This document shows positions 1-7,833 of a stretch of DNA of 64,000 nt, one piece after another. Each line of letters starts with the position of its first letter. Positions within the stretch are counted from its first letter, which is position 1. The notes under the pieces are model-generated. The model saw only the letters and a list, made by a program, of their open reading frames with translations. It ran no database searches and had not been told where the DNA came from. The stretch is from Burkholderiales bacterium (lineage in GTDB: Bacteria; Pseudomonadota; Gammaproteobacteria; Burkholderiales; Usitatibacteraceae), in assembly GCA_019634955.1 (NCBI GenBank), contig JAHCAK010000012.1, forward strand, positions 1 through 64,000, in the 5' to 3' direction. The translations under genes were made by a program, and so were the position numbers.

Positions 1-237
1 CCGCCCTCGCAACCCGCGCCGGACGCGGCGGACGCATGGCGGCGCGCCCGCACCATCGCCGCGGGCCGCACCAACATCCGCTCGGCGCCGGCGGTGAGTT
101 CGCGACTCGCGGGCCAGCTCCCGCCCGGCTCGCCCATCCTCGCGCAGCCCGCTTCCGGGGATTGGTGGAAGGTGAAGCCGCGCAGCGGTGCGGGATTCGC
201 CGGCTACATCCGCGAGGACCGGCTCGTCTTCGAGTGA
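1..237 (+). CDS. SH3-domain protein, C-terminal fragment
   Basis: The reading frame is open from base 1 and ends in TGA at 235-237, so only the last 78 residues are present. They look like a bacterial SH3-like (SH3b) domain: TNIRSAP early on, a WWKVKP strand in the middle, and GYIREDRLVF at the end. Such domains usually sit in secreted or periplasmic proteins and bind peptidoglycan or act as targeting modules. The N-terminal part, and hence any catalytic domain, lies outside the window. The 3' end overlaps the convergent acyltransferase gene by 34 bases. The domain call is from pattern recognition; the function of the whole protein is unknown. Confidence 0.6.
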   Translation, partial: PPSQPAPDAADAWRRARTIAAGRTNIRSAPAVSSRLAGQLPPGSPILAQPASGDWWKVKPRSGAGFAGYIREDRLVFE

Positions 238-1391
238 TTCGCGCCCGCGAGGTACGGGCGCTCGACGAGGCGGTACGAGGCCGCCGCGGCGGCGAGCACG
301 GTCGCGAGATACGCGAGCGGGGCGAGGGCGCCGTCGGTTCCCGCGGCGTGGGCGTTGAGGAGGAGCAGCAGCGGCAGGTGGTACAGGTACGCGGAGTAGC
401 TCACCCGCCCCATCCAGGCGAGCGGCGCCGCCCCGGCGATGCGCGCCATCGCCGGCGACCGCCACGACACGATCGCGCCGAAGCCCGCCGCGAGGACCAC
501 CGGAAAGGCCGCCCAGCCCATTTCCCCGAGAAACGCCGTCCCGCCGCGCAGGATGCCGTGCAGCGCCCAGGCCGCGAGCGCCGCCAGGGCGAAGGGCTTC
601 CACTGCCGCCATCCGGAGAGGGGCTTCCCCGCTCGCAGCATCCACGCCCGCCCCAGCACGATCCCCAGCCCGAAGTGGAAGGCCCAGGCGGGCAACTGCG
701 TGGCGATGAGGTGGCGAACCTCCTTTTCCGACACGCCCGCCCGCGCCCCGAGTTGCAGGTACAGGCCGGCGAGCCAGTCGAGGTCGTGCCACGCGAGCCA
801 GCGCCAGCCCGCGGCGATGGCGAAGGAGGCCGCGAGGCAGCGCAGCGGCCACTTCACGAACAGCGGCGCGACGAAGGGCACCAGCAGGTAGTACTGCGCC
901 TCTATCGCGAGCGTCCAGAGCGCGCCGTTCACCGTCATCGAGGACGAGGTGAGCGGCGAGGTGTAGTGCAGGAAGGCGAAGTGCGCCCCGAGGTTGAAGG
1001 TGACGAACGGCGTGGACTGGATCCAGATGCGCGGGTGCAGCAGTGGCAGCACGACGAAGAAGAGGATGACGAGGTGCGCGTAGTACGCGGGCAGGATCCG
1101 CCGCGCGCGGCGCGCGTGGAAGGCGCGCCAGTCCGGGGCCGGGAGCCTGGCGTCGGCGTGGCGGAACCAGGGAAGCGTCAGCAGGAACCCCGTGATGAGG
1201 AAGAAGAGGTCGACGCCGAGGTAGCCGTTACGCGCGAACGCCTCCAGCGGCGGCCACGCCTTCAGCAGCGCCACGAGCGCGTCGCCGGGCGCGCCTTCGC
1301 GAAGCGCGAGGTAGTGGAAGGCGATCACCCACAACACCGCGACGCCGCGCATCCCCTCGACGGCCGGGATGAAGCCGACCTCCGCGCGCAC
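204..1391 (-). CDS. Acyltransferase 3 family membrane protein (OafA/YrhL-like)
   Basis: This is a 395-residue polytopic membrane protein of the acyltransferase 3 family, which moves acetyl or other acyl groups onto sugars, lipids or cell-wall glycans. The N-terminal hallmark FIPAVEGMRG is followed by VIAFHYLAL, containing the conserved His, and then GYLGVDLFFLITGFLL. An RRARRILPAYY stretch and about ten hydrophobic segments follow. I chose a GTG at 1391, just ahead of the FIPAVEG motif. A TTG at 1409 that overlaps the stop of the upstream lipocalin gene is an equally possible, translationally coupled start. It is the last gene of the ABC transporter/lipocalin operon, which suggests a joint role in modifying or exporting an envelope lipid or glycan (inference). 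Confidence 0.85.
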   Translation of the reverse strand: MRAEVGFIPAVEGMRGVAVLWVIAFHYLALREGAPGDALVALLKAWPPLEAFARNGYLGVDLFFLITGFLLTLPWFRHADARLPAPDWRAFHARRARRILPAYYAHLVILFFVVLPLLHPRIWIQSTPFVTFNLGAHFAFLHYTSPLTSSSMTVNGALWTLAIEAQYYLLVPFVAPLFVKWPLRCLAASFAIAAGWRWLAWHDLDWLAGLYLQLGARAGVSEKEVRHLIATQLPAWAFHFGLGIVLGRAWMLRAGKPLSGWRQWKPFALAALAAWALHGILRGGTAFLGEMGWAAFPVVLAAGFGAIVSWRSPAMARIAGAAPLAWMGRVSYSAYLYHLPLLLLLNAHAAGTDGALAPLAYLATVLAAAAASYRLVERPYLAGANHSKTSRSSRM

Positions 1392-1405
1392 GCCCCCGGC
1401 CGCGC

Positions 1406-2461
1406 TCAAAACCGCAGCCTCTCCGAGTAGCCCGTGAGCTCCAGGTACCCCCGACCCTTCGCGCCGCCGGGCCCTGCGACCGTCACCGCACCCTCCCAGT
1501 AGAGCGTGCCGGTGGAGCTTCGCGCGTCCATCTCCTGGTCGTCCATCATCGGCGTGGCCACCCACGGCTCGCCGGCGATCTCGAGGCCCATCTCCACGGG
1601 CCAGGTGGCGCCGGTGCGTGGCGACCGCCAGGTGCGCCGCGGCGCGAAGCGCACCTCGTCCTTCGTGAAGACGCGCGTCCTGCCGTCGCGCCGGAGGGTG
1701 GCGGAGGCCCACACGGTCGCGCCCGCCTTGTCGCGCAGGCGGAAGGCCATCAGCGCGCCGCCGCCCTCGAGGTTGGCGCCGACCCAGTCCCAGCCCACGG
1801 CGTTGTCGGCGAGGATCTCGCTCGACCACTCGTGATCGAGCCACGCCGAGCCCTTTGCCTCGAGGGGCTGCCCGTCCACCTTCACGACGCCCGTCACCGC
1901 CAGGTGCGGCTCGCTGTAGTAGCCGCTCGCCTGCGAGGGCAGCGGCCCCTTGCGGCTGTAGCCGCCTTCGCCCTGCGGCAGCAACGGTTGCGTGGGCGCG
2001 AGCACGAGGTCGAGGCTGAAGGCCTCGCCGGCAATCCGCGCCCGGTACCGGCCGTCGTCCCGCCGGAACGACCAGTCGTCGATGAAGACGTCGGTGTCGC
2101 CCGTGCGCGCTTCGGCCAGCCCCGGGAACGCGCGCGCGATGCGCTGGTCGTGGCGCAGCTTGCCGTGGGAGGGATCGGCCAGCGCCGCGTGGGCGAAGAG
2201 GAGCTGCGTGGGCGCGAAGCGGCTGGGATTCGGGTCGGCGGCCTTGTTTCGCAGGCGGAAGAAGGTGACCTGGAAGCCCATCGGCCCGCGCGGCGTCTCG
2301 AGGTGGCCCGTCGCGTACCACCACTCGATGCGGTGCTCCGGGTGCGCGCCGAAGTCGCGCGGGAAGGCGAGCTTGAGGCCGGGCAGCACGGGCGCGAAGT
2401 CCGACGCGCGCGCGGCCAGCGCGACGGCGAGCAGCGCAAGGAGGAGCGCGGCCCTACGCAT
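1406..2461 (-). CDS. AttH/CrtC-type lipocalin-like protein
   Basis: This 351-residue protein opens with a signal peptide (hydrophobic LLLALLAVALAARAS). It then follows the AttH/CrtC pattern: HRIEWWYATGHLET, FFRLRNK, GYYSEPHLAVTG and WLDHEWSSE. The family folds as two lipocalin-like barrels. CrtC members hydrate carotenoids, and AttH members are periplasmic or exported proteins of uncertain substrate. It overlaps the upstream permease gene by 8 bases and sits directly before the acyltransferase. The link to a LolD/FtsX-type transporter recurs in proteobacteria and suggests handling of a hydrophobic envelope substrate. Family assignment is solid; the substrate is unknown, and calling it a carotenoid hydratase would not be supported. 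Confidence 0.85.
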   Translation of the reverse strand: MRRAALLLALLAVALAARASDFAPVLPGLKLAFPRDFGAHPEHRIEWWYATGHLETPRGPMGFQVTFFRLRNKAADPNPSRFAPTQLLFAHAALADPSHGKLRHDQRIARAFPGLAEARTGDTDVFIDDWSFRRDDGRYRARIAGEAFSLDLVLAPTQPLLPQGEGGYSRKGPLPSQASGYYSEPHLAVTGVVKVDGQPLEAKGSAWLDHEWSSEILADNAVGWDWVGANLEGGGALMAFRLRDKAGATVWASATLRRDGRTRVFTKDEVRFAPRRTWRSPRTGATWPVEMGLEIAGEPWVATPMMDDQEMDARSSTGTLYWEGAVTVAGPGGAKGRGYLELTGYSERLRF

Positions 2462-4970
2462 CGTCCTTCACCGCCTCGACCGCCTCGCGCGCCACCGCCG
2501 CGCGCCCCGCAAGCGACGCTCCCAGCGCGCACAACGCGATCACGGCCGCCAGCAGCACCGCAACGCCGAGCCACGGCATGTGGATGGCCATGCCCCAGTG
2601 GAAGGATTGGCGGTTCACCACGTGCACCAGCACCACGCTCACCGCGAAGCCCGAGGCGAGCCCCAGCACGGCGCCGATGATCCCGGCGGCGGCGCCCTCG
2701 AGAGCCAGGAGCCGCGTCACCTCGCGCCGCGTGAGGCCGAGGTGGCGCAGCACGCCGAACTCGCGCCGGCGGGACCACGCCAGCGCGGCGAAGCTGGAGG
2801 TCACGCCCGCGAGCGCGATGAGGATGGCGACCGCCTCCAGCGCGTAGGTGGCGGCGAAGGTGCGGTCGAAGATGGCGAGCGCGCGGGCGTGGATGTAGCT
2901 CGCGTCGTGCAGTTCCGCGCCCGGCACTTGCGCCACGACGCGGCCGAGCGCCGCCTCCACCGTCTTCGCTTCCGCGTCGCGGGCGAGGTGGATGGCGATG
3001 TCGTTGGCGAGCGGGTCCCCGGTGAGGGCGCGGTAGTCCGCGAGGTCCACCAGCACCGCGCCCCAGGTGCGCGAGTAGTCGCGGAAGACGCCCGCCACGC
3101 GGAAGGCGGCGCGCCGGCCCGCGAGCGGCAGCACGATCTCCTGCCCGGCGCGCCAGCCGAAGAGGTCCACGGACGCTTCCGATACCCACGCCGCGGGCGG
3201 GCCGCTCCCGCGGGGCGGCGGGGCCGGCGGGTCGGCCTGGAAGCCGCGCAGGAGGCGCGCGTCCACGGGCCGCGCGATGATGGTGAGGAGCCCCGTGGCG
3301 CCCTCGGGCGTGAGGCGCTCGAAGCGGATGGGGTCGATGCGATCCACGCCGGGCACGGCCGCCATCCTCGCTTGCGCCTCGGGGGAGAAGACCACGGCAT
3401 CGCCCTGCGGCGCCGCGCGCGCGAAGAGGTCCGCCTCCAGCACGCCGGAGAGCCAGCCGTCGAGCGACACGCGGAACGAGTGCACCATGATCGCCATGGC
3501 GGCGGTGAGCGCCACGCTCACCACGATCCCCGACACCATCGCGGAGAGGTGACCCGGCAGGCTCTTCACCTGCGCGCGCGCGAGGGTGCGCAGCGGCGCG
3601 TCGCTCGCCGGCACGCGGTCCAGCAGCAGGCGCGAGGCCGGGCCCACGGCCATCACCGCGGCGGCGAGCGCGAGGCCGATCGAGAGGTAGCCGCCCACCG
3701 GGATCTCGCCCGCGGGGGGAACGAACGCCGCCGCGAGCGCCCCGGCGGCCAGCGCCAGGGGCAATGCCCAGCCGCCGGGCGGGGAGGGGAGGTCGAGGTG
3801 GCGGTCCTTGAGGGCCTGGGCGACGTCGAGGCGGGCGAGCGGGCGCGTCACGGCGAGTGCCGCGGCGGCGGCGGTGGCCACACCCAGCAGGCCGATCGCC
3901 GCGAGCGAGGCGGCGTCGGGCGCGAAGGTGTTGCCGGTGCCGGAGAAGAACCCCGCGCCGAGGTCGTAGCCGAAGCGCTCCAGCATGGCGCGGCTCGCGG
4001 CGAGGCCCAGCGCCGTGCCGGCGGCGGCGCCGCCCGCGCCGAGGAGCGCGCCTTCGAGGGCGAGGAAGGCCCGCAAGCCGCCGGCCGTGAGCCCGAGCGC
4101 GCGCAGCAGGGCGAACTCCTGCCGGCGCCGCGCCGCCTGCAGCGCCAGCGTCGAGAACACGAGGAAGCCTCCGGTGAAGAGCGCCATCAGCGCGAGCGCC
4201 GTGAGGTTCACGCGGTAGGCCTGCGTGAGACCGGCGGTGCGCATCGCGGCCTCGTCCGGCTTTACGATCGCCACGCCGGGCGGGAGCGCGGCGGCGATGC
4301 CGCGAAGCGCCGCCTCGCGCGGCGCGTCGTCGCGCAGCCGCAGGTCGATGCGGTGGATCGTGCCGACGCGGCCGAAGAGGTACTGCACCGCGGCGATGTC
4401 CATCACCGCGAGCGGCCCGCCCTCGTCGAGCGCGGGAAGCGCGCCGGCGACCTTCAGCACCACCTCGCCCGCCGGGCCGCCGAGCGCGAAGCCGTCACCG
4501 GGCTTCACGCCGAGCCGCGCCATCGCGACCGGCGTGAGCCACGCGGCGTTCACGTCGAGGAGCGCGGGCGTCTCCCCGCCGCGGGCGGCGGCGCCATCGG
4601 CGATGAACCCCGGCTGCAGCCGCGCGGCGCGGAAGGGGTCGATGCCCATCACGCGCAGGGCTTCCGCCTTGCCCGGGACGGGCGCCTCCAGCTCGACCAC
4701 GGGCGAAGCGACGGCGACGGCCGGATGCATCGCGACGGCGGCGAAGGCCTCGTCGGTGAAGCCGTTGCGCGGCCCCTTCACCTGGTAGTCGGCGGCGCCG
4801 GCCAGCAGCCTGGCGGCGCGGTCGATCTCGTCCAGCGCGGAGGCGTGCAGCGTGTTGACGGCGCCGGCGAGCGCCACGCCCAGCGCGATGCAGGCGACGG
4901 CGAGGAGCGACCGCCAGCGGTTGCCGGAGAGCGAACCGCGGAGAAGGGTGGCCGCGAGCGGCGCGTTCAT
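2454..4970 (-). CDS. FtsX-like ABC transporter permease
   Basis: This is an 838-residue inner-membrane permease with about ten transmembrane segments and two FtsX/MacB-type domains separated by large extracytoplasmic regions. It has one N-terminal helix (LLAVACIALGVALAGA), a periplasmic domain of about 200 residues, a helical bundle around 255-430, a second periplasmic part, and three C-terminal helices with the typical RRREFGVLRHLGLTRREV cytoplasmic loop. This is the large fused layout of the AttG/YbbP group rather than a single LolC/E half. The ATG at 4970 overlaps the stop of the ATPase gene by four bases (ATGA), so the two are translationally coupled. It probably extracts or moves a lipid or lipoprotein-like substrate; the substrate is not shown by sequence. 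Confidence 0.88.
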   Translation of the reverse strand: MNAPLAATLLRGSLSGNRWRSLLAVACIALGVALAGAVNTLHASALDEIDRAARLLAGAADYQVKGPRNGFTDEAFAAVAMHPAVAVASPVVELEAPVPGKAEALRVMGIDPFRAARLQPGFIADGAAARGGETPALLDVNAAWLTPVAMARLGVKPGDGFALGGPAGEVVLKVAGALPALDEGGPLAVMDIAAVQYLFGRVGTIHRIDLRLRDDAPREAALRGIAAALPPGVAIVKPDEAAMRTAGLTQAYRVNLTALALMALFTGGFLVFSTLALQAARRRQEFALLRALGLTAGGLRAFLALEGALLGAGGAAAGTALGLAASRAMLERFGYDLGAGFFSGTGNTFAPDAASLAAIGLLGVATAAAAALAVTRPLARLDVAQALKDRHLDLPSPPGGWALPLALAAGALAAAFVPPAGEIPVGGYLSIGLALAAAVMAVGPASRLLLDRVPASDAPLRTLARAQVKSLPGHLSAMVSGIVVSVALTAAMAIMVHSFRVSLDGWLSGVLEADLFARAAPQGDAVVFSPEAQARMAAVPGVDRIDPIRFERLTPEGATGLLTIIARPVDARLLRGFQADPPAPPPRGSGPPAAWVSEASVDLFGWRAGQEIVLPLAGRRAAFRVAGVFRDYSRTWGAVLVDLADYRALTGDPLANDIAIHLARDAEAKTVEAALGRVVAQVPGAELHDASYIHARALAIFDRTFAATYALEAVAILIALAGVTSSFAALAWSRRREFGVLRHLGLTRREVTRLLALEGAAAGIIGAVLGLASGFAVSVVLVHVVNRQSFHWGMAIHMPWLGVAVLLAAVIALCALGASLAGRAAVAREAVEAVKDDA

Positions 4971-5626
4971 GCCGGGCCGAGGCGGCGGCCCGCGAGGCGC
5001 AGCACCCGGTCGGCGGCGGCCGCGGCGACGGCGGAGTGCGTGACGAGGAGGCCGGCCGCGCCCTCGCGCTTCACCGCGTCGCGCAGCGCCTGCATCGTCG
5101 CGGCGGCGTTGGCCTCGTCGAGGTTCCCGGTGGGCTCGTCGGCGAGCACCAGCGCCGGCCTGTGCACGACGGCGCGCGCGACCGCCACGCGCTGCATCTC
5201 GCCGCCGGAAAGGGAGGCGGGCTTGCGCTGCGCGTGCGCGGCCATGCCGACCGCCGCGAGCGCCGCCGCCGCGCGCCCGCGGCGCTCGACCGCCGCCACG
5301 CCGTTCAGCAGCAGGGGCAGCGCGACGTTCTCCTCCACGGAGAGGTACGGCAGCAGGTGGAAGGCCTGGAAGACGAAGCCCACGCGGCGGCGGCGCCACC
5401 TCGCGAGCTCGTCCTCGCCCAGCGAGGTGATCGTGGTGCCGGACACCGTCACGGTGCCCGCCTCGGCGCGGTCGAGGCCGGCGACGATGTTGAGGAGGGT
5501 GGACTTGCCGGCGCCGGACTCGCCCAGGATGGCGACCAGCTCGCCGGGGGCGAGGTCGAGATCGACCGCCTCGAAGAGGGGAACCCCGCCGGGCCAGCGC
5601 TTGGCGAGGCCGCGCGCTTGCAGCAT
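4967..5626 (-). CDS. LolD/MacB-type ABC transporter ATP-binding protein
   Basis: This 219-residue ATPase is typical of the LolD/YbbA/MacB class. Walker A (GESGAGKST) lies near residues 35-43, the Q-loop VFQ near 85, the signature LSGGE near 139-143, and Walker B with LADEPTGNLD near 159-170. An H-loop His follows in VTHSA. It would power the FtsX-like permease encoded immediately downstream, which it overlaps by four bases. It is the first gene of the four-gene operon that continues with the AttH-like lipocalin and the acyltransferase. LolD itself pairs with LolC/LolE, which are absent here, so I do not use that symbol. Confidence 0.92.
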   Translation of the reverse strand: MLQARGLAKRWPGGVPLFEAVDLDLAPGELVAILGESGAGKSTLLNIVAGLDRAEAGTVTVSGTTITSLGEDELARWRRRRVGFVFQAFHLLPYLSVEENVALPLLLNGVAAVERRGRAAAALAAVGMAAHAQRKPASLSGGEMQRVAVARAVVHRPALVLADEPTGNLDEANAAATMQALRDAVKREGAAGLLVTHSAVAAAAADRVLRLAGRRLGPA

Positions 5627-5665
5627 CGTGCCCGGGGCTCTCCTGTCGTGGCTTTCGGCGGCGCG

Positions 5666-6100
5666 CTACTGTCCGCTGATGTAGTGCTCGAGCTGCGAGA
5701 TGGTGAAATCCTGGTCGGCGATGATGTCGGTGACGATGTCGCGGATGGACACCATCCCGACCACGCGGCCTTCCTCCACCACCGGCAGGTGGCGGATGTT
5801 CTTCTCGCTCATGAGCGCCATGCAGTCGCGGGTCTTGGCGCGCGGGCTCACGCACACCACGTTGGCGGTCATGATCTCCTCGACCTTCGTGCTCTCGGAG
5901 TGCCGGCCCTTGAGGACCACCTTCCGCGTGTAGTCGCGCTCGGAGAAGATGCCGACGAGGCGGTCCCCGGAGACGACCACGGCGGCGCCGATGTCCTCCC
6001 GGGCGAGGATCTTGATCGCGTCCAGCACCGTGTCGTCCGGCTTCACGGTCACCATTGCGCGCTCGGGCTTGGACTTCAGGAGCTCCGTCACGTTCTTCAT
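5666..6100 (-). CDS. Two-CBS-domain protein
   Basis: This is a 144-residue soluble protein made almost entirely of two CBS domains. The first covers roughly residues 15-65 (VKPDDTVLDAIKIL ... VVVSGDRLVGIFSERD) and the second roughly 75-130 (EIMTANVVCVSP ... RHLPVVEEGRVVGMVSIRD). CBS pairs bind adenine nucleotides such as AMP, ATP or NAD(H) and act as energy sensors. There is no attached catalytic or DNA-binding domain. It lies 13 bases downstream of the ETF-quinone oxidoreductase gene and is probably cotranscribed with it. A regulatory link to electron-transfer flavoprotein metabolism is possible but only inferred from position. Confidence 0.9.
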   Translation of the reverse strand: MKNVTELLKSKPERAMVTVKPDDTVLDAIKILAREDIGAAVVVSGDRLVGIFSERDYTRKVVLKGRHSESTKVEEIMTANVVCVSPRAKTRDCMALMSEKNIRHLPVVEEGRVVGMVSIRDIVTDIIADQDFTISQLEHYISGQ

Positions 6101-6113
6101 GGCCTTCTCCTCC

Positions 6114-7754
6114 TCACATGTTCGGGTAGTTCGGCCCGCCGCCGCCCTCGGGGACCACCCAGTGGATGTTCTGCGTGGGGTCCTTGATGTCGCAGGTCTT
6201 GCAGTGCACGCAATTCTGCGCGTTGATCCTCAGGCGGGGATTCTGCCCCTCCGTGACGATCTCGTAAACGCCCGCCGGGCAGTAGCGCGTCTCGGGGGCG
6301 TCGTAGCGCGCGAGGTTCACGGCGATGGGCACGTCCGCGTCCTTCAGGGTCAGGTGCGCGGGCTGGTCCTCCTCGTGGGCCACGTTCGACACGAACACCG
6401 AGGAGAGCCGGTCGAAGGTGAGCACGCCGTCGGGCTTCGGATACGCGATCGGTTCGCATTCGCCCTTGGGCTTCAACTGCTCGTGGTCGGGCCCCGGGTG
6501 GTGCAGCGTCCACGGGGCCTTGCCACCGAACACGACCTGGTCGACACCCACCAGGAGCGAGCCCGCCACGAGCCCCCTGGCCATCAGGGGCTTGAAGTTG
6601 CGCGCGCGGTGCAGCTCCTCGTGCAGCCAGCTTCGCGCGAAGGCCTCGGGGAAGGCCGCGAGCTCGTCGTGGGCGCGGCCGGCGGCCACGGCCTCGACGA
6701 TCGCCTCCGCGGCGAGCATCCCGGACTTGATGGCGGCGTGGCTGCCCTTCACGCGCGCGGCGTTGAGGAAGCCCGCGTCGTCGCCCACCAGCGCACCGCC
6801 GGGAAAGACCAGCTTCGGCAGCGCCTGCAGGCCCCCCGCGTTGATGGCGCGCGCACCGTAGGCCACGCGCCGGCCGCCCTCGAGGAAGGGCCGGATGGCG
6901 GGGTGCGTCTTGAAGCGCTGGAACTCCTCGAACGGGGAGAGGTAGGGGTTGGCATAGCCCAGCCCCACGACGAGGCCCACGGAGACCTGGTTGCCCTCGA
7001 GGTGGTACATCCACGAGCCGCCGTAGGTGTCGCCGTCCAGCGGCCAGCCGGCGCCGTGGATCACGAGGCCGGGCCGGTGCTTCGCGGGGTCGACGTCCCA
7101 CAGCTCCTTGAGGCCGATGCCGTAGACGGCCGGGTCGCGGCCCTCGCGCAGGTTGAACCGCTCCTGCAGCGCCTTGCCGAGGTGCCCGCGGCAGCCTTCG
7201 GCGAAGACGGTGTACTTCGCGTGCAGCTCCATCCCCGGGGCGTAGCGGGCCGTGCGCTCGCCATTCCTTCCGATCCCCGCGTCGCCCGTGGCCACGCCGT
7301 ACACGCGGCCTTCGCCATCGAAGAGCACCTCGGCCGCGGCGAAGCCCGGGTAGATCTCGACTCCCAGTGCTTCCGCCTGCGTGCCGAGCCAGCGGCAGAG
7401 GTTGCCGAGGCTCGCGGCGTAGTAGCCGTGGTTGCGGAAGCACCTGGGCAGCAGCCAATCGGGCACCTTCGTCGCGCCGGACTCGGACAGGAAGAGGAAG
7501 CGGTCCTCGGTGACGGGCTGGTGGAGGGGCGCGCCGCGCTCCTGCCAGTCGGGGAACAGCTCGGCGAGCGCGCGCGGGTCGATCACCGCCCCGGAGAGGA
7601 TGTGGGCGCCGATCTCGGAACCCTTCTCGAGCAGGCACACCGAGACCTCCGCGCCCTTCTCCTCGGCCAGCTGCTTCACGCGGATGGCGGTGGCGAGGCC
7701 GGCGGGGCCGCCCCCGACCACGACGACGTCGTACTGCATGGACTCACGCGACAA
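6114..7754 (-). CDS. Electron transfer flavoprotein-ubiquinone oxidoreductase
   Basis: This 546-residue enzyme passes electrons from reduced ETF (fatty-acid and amino-acid dehydrogenases) to the quinone pool at the inner membrane. The N-terminal FAD dinucleotide-binding motif is VVVVGGGPAGLATA, a second FAD segment is GALVGDDAGFLNA, and the C-terminal [4Fe-4S] domain carries CPAGVYE and NCVHCKTCDIKDP (cysteines near 515, 518 and 521). I chose the TTG at 7754 because homologues conserve the RESM-YDV prefix; the ATG at 7739 would remove five residues. It is divergent from an EtfD-like oxidoreductase, with 79 bases between the starts. ETF subunit genes are not in the window. Confidence 0.95.
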   Translation of the reverse strand: MSRESMQYDVVVVGGGPAGLATAIRVKQLAEEKGAEVSVCLLEKGSEIGAHILSGAVIDPRALAELFPDWQERGAPLHQPVTEDRFLFLSESGATKVPDWLLPRCFRNHGYYAASLGNLCRWLGTQAEALGVEIYPGFAAAEVLFDGEGRVYGVATGDAGIGRNGERTARYAPGMELHAKYTVFAEGCRGHLGKALQERFNLREGRDPAVYGIGLKELWDVDPAKHRPGLVIHGAGWPLDGDTYGGSWMYHLEGNQVSVGLVVGLGYANPYLSPFEEFQRFKTHPAIRPFLEGGRRVAYGARAINAGGLQALPKLVFPGGALVGDDAGFLNAARVKGSHAAIKSGMLAAEAIVEAVAAGRAHDELAAFPEAFARSWLHEELHRARNFKPLMARGLVAGSLLVGVDQVVFGGKAPWTLHHPGPDHEQLKPKGECEPIAYPKPDGVLTFDRLSSVFVSNVAHEEDQPAHLTLKDADVPIAVNLARYDAPETRYCPAGVYEIVTEGQNPRLRINAQNCVHCKTCDIKDPTQNIHWVVPEGGGGPNYPNM

Positions 7755-7833
7755 CGGGTACCCCCTCGGTGCGAATCGTGGAATGTTTGATTTTGCTCAT
7801 GTCCGGCAGGCCCGCGGCCCCTCTAATGGCGGC

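Noticed and set aside
1992-5684. Very long plus-strand open frame opposite the ABC transporter genes
   Set aside because: It lies antisense to well-recognised ABC and lipocalin genes, has Arg/His/Gly-rich low-complexity translation and no domain. High GC makes long antisense frames common here.
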